Of a DNA stretch of 64,000 nt, positions 58,090-64,000 are shown piece after piece. The notes beneath the pieces were generated by a model that was not told the origin of the DNA, made no database searches, and was given only the letters and a program-made list of their open reading frames with translations. This DNA comes from Clavaria fumosa (Eukaryota; Basidiomycota; Agaricomycetes; Agaricales; Clavariaceae): contig OX637800.1 of NCBI GenBank assembly GCA_951802425.1, forward strand, positions 3,100,001 to 3,164,000, written 5' to 3'. The position numbers and the translations under genes are program-made. Each line of letters opens with the position of its first letter. The first letter of the stretch is position 1.

Positions 58090-58377
58090 TGTTAGGATTG
58101 CTTACCTAAGCCATCCCAAAAAACAGGAGTTGTGGAGAAACTAGAGAAGATAGTTGGAAGGTCACATGACCTGTGGTGGAGGATTACATAATTGAGAGAT
58201 CACATGACTTGGGCTTGGGCACGTCACGTGATCCGAGGGTCCGAGCGTGGGAACACCAGCAAGTCCCGGGGTTCTCGCTATAAGTACCTTCGCTTTATCC
58301 TTTTTGTACTCTTTTCCCCTTATCTTAGTATTGTCATCATGACCTTACCCCTAAGTTGTGTGAGACCCAGTCTGATA
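58090..58377 (+). repeat. 3' LTR, gypsy family A
   Basis: 288 bp, TGTTAGGATTGC to CCCAGTCTGATA, preceded by the polypurine tract and followed by the target duplication GCACC. Confidence 0.93.
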
Positions 58378-58382
58378 GCACC

Positions 58383-58790
58383 TGTCACATGTCCCCACCC
58401 ACATTTCCTGGCCTTTCTCACACTTTGCAATTTGTGATGGAGGCAGATCCATGACAGTGGTACTGACAGCCCCCATCAACCAATCTATCCTAATTGGGCT
58501 TAGTTGGAGTCTCCCCTTGGGCAGCCGAGCCTGTGCCAAGCATTTCCCTTGTCAGTGCTCCCTATCTGTGCCTCCCCACTGCCTTCCTATTTTAGCATCT
58601 CATTTACCCTAATGCACCTCCCCTATACCTTGCAACTCAGTGCATGTAGCCTCGCTCTCATCCTCATGACTCACACATGCTGCACAGCCCCCTCTCATTG
58701 TATATATAGTGCCCATGTAATAGTGGTAGTTCCTCACATTGAAATCAAGTTGCTTCCCCTTACACTCTCTGTGAGGAACTTGGACTGACA
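58383..58790 (+). repeat. 5' LTR, gypsy family B (408 bp)
   Basis: Begins TGTCACATG and ends GGACTGACA, giving TGTCA...TGACA inverted ends. It contains TATATATAG at about 58700. A diverged relative is at 1951-2411. Confidence 0.8.
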
Positions 58791-58872
58791 CAATTTCAAC
58801 ATCCACCCCTAGCTACCTCAACCCTGCCCACCCCGGTCGGCCTAGCTTCCTTCTTGCCCCCCTGCCTGTCAT

Positions 58873-60692
58873 GTGGAACAGAACAACAAGAGAATCACCC
58901 TGGCACACCTGGCACATAACAACGATATATTGGAAGAGTGGCTCATAGCTGTGCTGGACTTTGGAGAAGATGAGTACTGGAGTAATTTCTATGATGCCCA
59001 CATGAGGAGAGATATCTACCTGGACACTCCTATGGACTCAGGTTACTTGGAGATGGAGACGGAGACTGCGGTGCTGAGACCGTGTGAGCTGTTGCCTTTT
59101 GAACATTGGATCATCAAAGAGGAAGCAAGACTTGCACCTTATATTGCTAGGCTTGACCAGCAGATACAGTGATACCAAGAAGAGAGAGAGGAAGAATTAG
59201 CACAACTGTTGAGAGAAGCCCTGCCATTTGCGAGCACCCTGATGCCATCTCCCCCCATCAGCCCCATCGGTGTCAACCTCGAAGACCTCAAGGCATACGT
59301 GAACTACCAAGACAACGAGCCAGCACCCAAACTGACACACGTTTCCGTGGAGGTCCAGACAGAACTTAGCCTCATCGGATACAAGCAGTTCATCATCCAC
59401 CAATACCACCCCATTGTTTACATCTGCAGACCTACCAACCCCATCCCCCCAGCACCACCAGTTCATACAGAACCCCCCATAGACTTCGCAACTTTAGACG
59501 AGTGCCTAGTCTGACCAGCACTGTCACCACCACCACCACAGCCACCCATGACTCTGGAACCACGACCCCAACCTGTGAGTCCGTCACCACCAGAACCCTC
59601 ACTGCTGCCCGAGCCCAAGCCTAAAATGGCCGACCCCATCCCCACAGCCCAAATGCCAAGGCTGGACCTAGCCATCGCCCCATTTGACAGCAACAAGAAG
59701 AACTTTTGGACCTTCCTCAGGTCCCTCCGACTACAGTTCCTGGGGAACCAGGGACTCTATGCTAATGACCTGAACAAGATTCTCTTCATGCTAAGTAAGA
59801 TTACAGGAGATGGGTTTGCTGCAGAGTGGGCGAACATGAGAGCTGACAAGATTTTGAATGCTGGAGTAGCAGGGACTTGGGAGGACTTCGTTGTGAACCT
59901 GCAGAGAGTCTTCAACAACCCCAACATTATGGCGACCACTCTGAATGACATCGCAAAGCTGAAACAGGGTCCCCTGGAAGCCACGGAATTCTTTGTGCAG
60001 TTCAAAACATTGATGCGGAAGGCTGACTTAGACCTGAATGGAGACTTGGACATTCTGGTGCACTGGCTGGAATTGAACATCAACAGGAGGCTCACCACTC
60101 GCATCTATGGTGTCAACCTGATGCTGACCACCTATGTTGAGTGGAAAGGTCTAGTTGAGAGGCTGGATGCACAACAAAGAAGGCTCAATGCTATCATGCA
60201 TGAGCAAAACGCCAGTCGCCCCACACAGCCCCAATTCCAGCAGTCCCGCCCACTCCCCACATTACCGCACTACCCGAACCCGATGCCCCCGCAACCCGTA
60301 CCTCGCTTCCCCTCTGCCCTGCAGCAGCAGCAATGTGCCCCTGCCCCACAGATCTTACCCTGTCCCACTGGTGCTGGTGACCAGATGATTGTGGACCAGA
60401 TGCATGCTCCCGCTGCTGAGTGTTGATGCTTCCATTGTGGCCAGGTTGGTCACATTGCCTGGAACTGCCACCTCCTGGACACTCATCCCTATGTCCCGAG
60501 GCCACAGGTTCGCACGATGGCCCCTGCTCAGATGGAGGTGGAAGAGTATGAAAACAAGTTGGCCCTACTTCGTGACAGGCTCACGATTTACGAGAGAGAG
60601 TGTGTGTTTGCTGGCGCCCCAGGGGCCCAGCAACAACAACAACAATCCCTGCTGGCTCCTACCCAGGAGCAGGGTTTTGGAGAAGAGGTGCA
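58873..60692 (+). pseudogene. gypsy family B gag with long N-terminal extension (disrupted)
   Basis: One frame runs from 58873 to about 60692, broken by TGA at 59170, 59512 and 60424. The first 250 codons (LAHNNDILEEWLIAVLDFGE ... LREALPFASTLMPSPP ... PPPPQPPMTLEPRPQP) are an acidic then proline-rich region not seen in family A. Capsid follows from MPRLDLAIAPFDSNKKNFWT to GLVERLDAQQRRLNA, then a Gln/Pro-rich linker and the zinc knuckle CFHCGQVGHIAWNC directly after the third TGA. The frame is lost after about 60692. Confidence 0.82.
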
Positions 60693-60924
60693 GTGAGTCG
60701 AACTCACACCTCTGTAATAGTACGAGCAATGTTCCTGCCCCTGCCCCTGTACCCATAGCAAGTATACCCAAATATATGATCTTGCAATGGAAACATGCCT
60801 GGAGTGTGAATGAACTTGAGGACACAATTACCATAAAGGTTGTGGAAGAAAAACTGAAAAAACAAAAAAGAGACCTGACTCTGCCAGCACATTTTGAGAC
60901 CCTCACCACGGCACAATGAGGGAG

Positions 60925-61522
60925 CACCAAAGTCCTGATAGACTCAGGTTGTACAAATTGTTTTATGGACCTCGACTGGTGCAAGGACCTAGGACTGGAA
61001 CCTGTGCCCTTGCCAATGCCAATCCAGGTGTTCAATGTCAATGGCTCCATGAATAAGAATGGCCCCATCAGGTATGGGATTGACCTCATCCTGGTGATAG
61101 GTGACCACCAGGAAAGAATCCACTTCCTGCTTGGCATGACAAAGTTGCATAAAGTCATTCTGGGACATGACTGGCTAACAAAACATAATCCTGATATTGA
61201 CTGGACTCTAGGGAAGGTATCCTTCAAGTGTTGTCCCCAAAGCTGCTTCCCCTCTCCAGGATGTGACCACCAATATCACTATCCCAAAACCTGCGACTAT
61301 GACAATGCCTTCCAAACTGTTATGGACAACCACTTCTCAGATGCTGCTACCATGCCAGACTGGCTGTCACTATACCCAACAGTCTTCAGCGAAGCTAAGT
61401 GGGATGAGCTGCCCAAACCACAACCTGACTTTGACATCAAGATCGAGTTCCGCGAGGATCCTGGGCACTTGTCCTCTAAGCTCTACTTGCTGACGAGGGA
61501 GGAGACAATCGAGATGAACTGA
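60925..61522 (+). pseudogene. gypsy family B protease and start of reverse transcriptase
   Basis: Catalytic motif VLIDSGCTNCFMDLDW, then VFNVNGSMNKNGPIRYGIDL and HKVILGHDWLTKHNPDIDW, a linker, and the RT start AKWDELPKPQPDFDIKIEFR ending in ETIEMN-TGA. Confidence 0.82.
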
Positions 61523-62711
61523 TGGATCGATGAGCAGCTGGCTTCCAGGAGAATAAGGCCCTCTAAGTCTCCCTACACCAGCCTGTTCTTTTTCAAGCAA
61601 GAGAAAGACAAGCTCTGACCCATCATCAACTACTTGCACCTCAATCCATACCTGATCAAAGACAAGTTCCCACTACCATGTATCCGAGACTGTGTAGACA
61701 AGGTACATGGTGCAAGGATCTTCTCTAAGATTGATGCAAAATGAGGTTTCCCCTCAATGAGGTTGTGGGAGGGACACCAGGAATGATGTGCTTTTCTAAC
61801 CTTGTGAGGTTTATTCGAACCTACGGTAATGTGGTTTGGTCTCCAGAACACCACAACCTTCCAGAGATTCATGAACCACATCTTGAGGGAAGAAATCACT
61901 GGCAGACATGTACTCATGTATATCGATGATGTCATCATATTCGCTGACAACCTCACGACCCACTGTTACTGGATGGACCAAGTGCTGCAGAGGTTTCAAG
62001 ACAATGGGCTGTGCCTTCAACTGAGTAAGTGCAAGTGTGAGAAGGCTGAGGTGTTCTACCTAGGACTCAGACTCTCCCATAACCAGCTTGAGCATGACCC
62101 AGCCAAGGCAGAAGCCATACAGAACTGGCTGCAGCCCCAAAACATCAAGGAACTCCAGCGATTCTTAGGCATGATCAATCACCTGTGGTGTTTCATCCCC
62201 AACTTGTCCACATGAGCCAAACTGCTGTTCAAGCTGACTGGCAACATCCATGGTGCTGGCAAGCAGAACAGGTCGCAGCTTTCCTGGACCTGAAGAAGGC
62301 ACTCATCTCGGCTCCAGTCCTTGCTCTACCCCAGGACTTGGGTAAATGGAAGGTAGAAACAGATGCTAGTAATCTTGCCACTGGCAGAGTTCTTTCTCAA
62401 CTGCAAGCTGACAGGACCTGGAGACTGGTTGACTACATCTCCCAAGCCCTCACTGCAGCTGAGAAAAACTATGACATCTATGACAAAGAGTTCCTCATGG
62501 TCATCCGGGTGCTCAGAGAGTGGAGGGCATATCTCATAGGAGTGGAAGAAACCTTTGAAATCTGGACCGACCATGCTAACCTTCAGTACTTCAGAAAACC
62601 CCAAAAACTGAAGCCACAACAAATATGCTGGTATGGAGAACTCCAGAGTTTCAACTTCATAATCAAGTATCGCACGGGCAAAAGCAACACGAAAGCCAAT
62701 ACCTCGTCATG
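61523..62711 (+). pseudogene. gypsy family B reverse transcriptase and RNase H (disrupted)
   Basis: RT pieces SRRIRPSKSPYTSLFFFKQ and IRDCVDKVHGARIFSKIDAK are separated by stops and a shift. The catalytic site reads LMYIDDVIIFADNL at about 61915. The connection ends at a TGA near 62215 where a Trp codon is expected. RNase H follows: WKVETDASNLATGRVLSQ ... AEKNYDIYDKEFLMVI ... IWTDHANLQYFRKP, ending at a TGA at 62710-62712. Confidence 0.83.
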
Positions 62712-62733
62712 AAGACCGGACTACAGAGATGCC

Positions 62734-63996
62734 ATGGAAGAAGATGCCCCTGTCCAGGTGTTCCCCTCTATGGTGGATGCTTGTGTCAGTTTCACTTCAG
62801 AGATGGAGACACTACTCGAGAAAAATAGTGCAGAACATGTCATGAAACCTGAAGAGCTCAATGACAGTTGGATGCAAGATTGTTTTGGGCTGTGGTGGAA
62901 GAACGGCACTGTGTGGATACCCCCTGCTGTGTGTGAAACAGTGCCCAACTATGAGCATGACCTCCCCATTGCAGGATGCCCTGGAGCCAAGAAAATGAAA
63001 GCCACAGTACTCAAGTCCTACTGGTGGCCAGAAATGGTGAAGAACATAGACAGCTATGTAGCTGGATGTGAGGGATGCCAGAGGACCAAACCTGACCAGA
63101 CCAAATGCGCCACCCCCCTGTACCCTCACCCAGTGCCAAACAGACCATGGTCAGCGATCAGCTGGGATATAGTAGGACCGCTACCACAATCCTGCAGGTT
63201 CGATTCCATCCTTGTCATCATTGACAAATTTACCAAACGAACACTTATTGAGGTGATTGGGTTTGACCTGACAAGTCTAGGAGTGGCAAGGATCTTGCAT
63301 GACCGAGTATTCCAGAACCACGGTATTCCCCAGAAAGTTGTCAGCGATTGTGGACCACAGTTCATCTTGAGGTTCATGAAAGAGTTTTACTGCATGATTG
63401 GGATAAAGGCAAGCCCAAGTACTGCCTTCCACCCTCAGACTGATGGACAAATGGAGTGAGTAAACCAAGAGATTGAGACCTACCTACAGGGATATGTCAA
63501 CCATCTCCAGGACGATTGGGCCGAGTGGCTGAGCACTGCAGAATTCACACTGAACAACTGGGAACATTCTGTGACTGGCTATACTCCCTTTTTCCTGGAC
63601 TATGGGCAACATCCATGGAATGGAGGAATCCATCCCCAGACAGAGGTGAATCCAGCTGCGGATGAGTGGATGGCTAAGTTGGAGGAGTCACAGTGGGCTG
63701 CCAAGGAGGCTATGGAGAAAGCAGCACTGGCAATGAAAAAGAGCTATGACAATGGGAAGCGACCCAGCCACGAGTATGGGAAAGAAGATCTTGTATGGCT
63801 TGACATGCAGAACCTGAAAATGGACTGCCCCAACAAGAAACTTGACAATAAGTGTGCTGGACCTTTTGCTATCATCAAAAAGATAGGGCCAGCAGGATAC
63901 CGCCTCAAATTACCCCCAGCCTGGCATATCCACGACATGTTCAATGAGCTCCTTCTGACTCTGTATGTCCCTCCTTCTTTTGCTTCTCAGTCCTGA
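62734..63996 (+). pseudogene. gypsy family B integrase, 3' truncated by window edge
   Basis: Zinc finger (YEHDLPIAGCPG ... GCEGCQRTKPDQTKC), core with WDIVGPLPQSCRFDSILVII, VVSDCGPQFILRFMK and TAFHPQTDGQME, then TGA at 63457-63459 beside the catalytic region, VNQEIETYLQGYVNHLQ, and the linker LVWLDMQNLKMDCPNKKLDN. A chromodomain is expected beyond position 64000. Confidence 0.85.
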
Positions 63997-64000
63997 CCAC

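Larger units (their letters stand above)
52250..58382 (+). mobile_element. Ty3/gypsy family A, full-length but inactive copy
   Basis: 5' LTR 52255-52540 and 3' LTR 58090-58377. The 5 bp target duplication GCACC flanks the element at 52250-52254 and 58378-58382. The polypurine tract AAGAGGGGAGTGA precedes the 3' LTR. Internal order is gag with CCHC knuckle, protease, RT, RNase H, integrase, chromodomain. It is inactivated by stops, by a deletion of about 780 bp in RT (junction near 55075) that removes the YxDD site, and by the CACTA insertion at 55889. Confidence 0.93.
58383..64000 (+). mobile_element. Ty3/gypsy family B, runs off the right edge, inactive
   Basis: The 5' LTR (58383-58790) is followed by an N-terminally extended gag, protease, RT, RNase H and integrase. 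The window ends before the chromodomain and 3' LTR. Proteins are clearly related to family A but differ throughout, and the LTRs are unrelated in sequence. At least ten in-frame stops or shifts are present. The family A element inserted directly at its left boundary. Confidence 0.9.

Overview
The window is nuclear DNA from a filamentous basidiomycete, most likely an Agaricomycete. Host genes are packed with 50-60 nt GT-AG introns. The gene content is typical of that group: a tyrosine-kinase-like kinase, an F-box protein, a DUF262 protein and six-hairpin glycosidases. The mobile DNA is dominated by chromodomain-bearing Ty3/gypsy elements. All exon boundaries given here were read by eye from splice signals, frame and family conservation; no search was run.

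Layout. (1) 1-10.5 kb is a transposon graveyard: the 5' end of a gypsy family A element running off the left edge, an LTR remnant of gypsy family B, a decayed multi-exon gene, a 5'-truncated family A copy, and a 765 bp inverted-repeat element. (2) 10.8-15.1 kb holds RRP45 (exosome) and a TKL kinase. (3) 15.4-21.1 kb is a probable large DNA transposon: an intron-containing DD35E rve-integrase gene lies between two inverted arrays of TTTACTTTTC-type repeats. (4) 22.5-38.7 kb is the host gene core: three six-hairpin glycosidase (GH105-like) paralogues, a 5-oxoprolinase gene that stops after its HyuA half, an F-box gene, a 221 bp hAT MITE with a perfect 8 bp target duplication, and a DUF262 gene. 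(5) 38.76-42.74 kb is an apparently intact 3,979 bp DNA transposon with a 1,006-codon uninterrupted ORF, 15 bp terminal inverted repeats and a TTCAT target duplication. It sits in the roughly 280 bp divergent promoter between the DUF262 gene and SMC2. (6) 43.0-47.4 kb is SMC2, the condensin ATPase, in 16 exons. (7) 47.9-64 kb is nested mobile DNA: a tRNA-headed SINE-like element, a hairpin MITE, family A fragments split by an 836 bp hAT-like element, a complete but dead family A element (LTRs, GCACC target duplication) split by a 1,334 bp CACTA element, and a family B gypsy element running off the right edge.

The housekeeping genes (RRP45 in RNA decay, SMC2 in chromosome condensation) have intact frames. 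The retrotransposons carry many nonsense codons, a recurrent class of which is CGA to TGA (CpG to TpG), as expected where repeats are cytosine-methylated. The most noteworthy items are the rve-integrase element with inverted repeat arrays, the intact transposon in the DUF262/SMC2 promoter, a predicted 2-nt micro-exon in the DUF262 gene, the HyuA-only 5-oxoprolinase, and the layered, datable nest of insertions at the right end.
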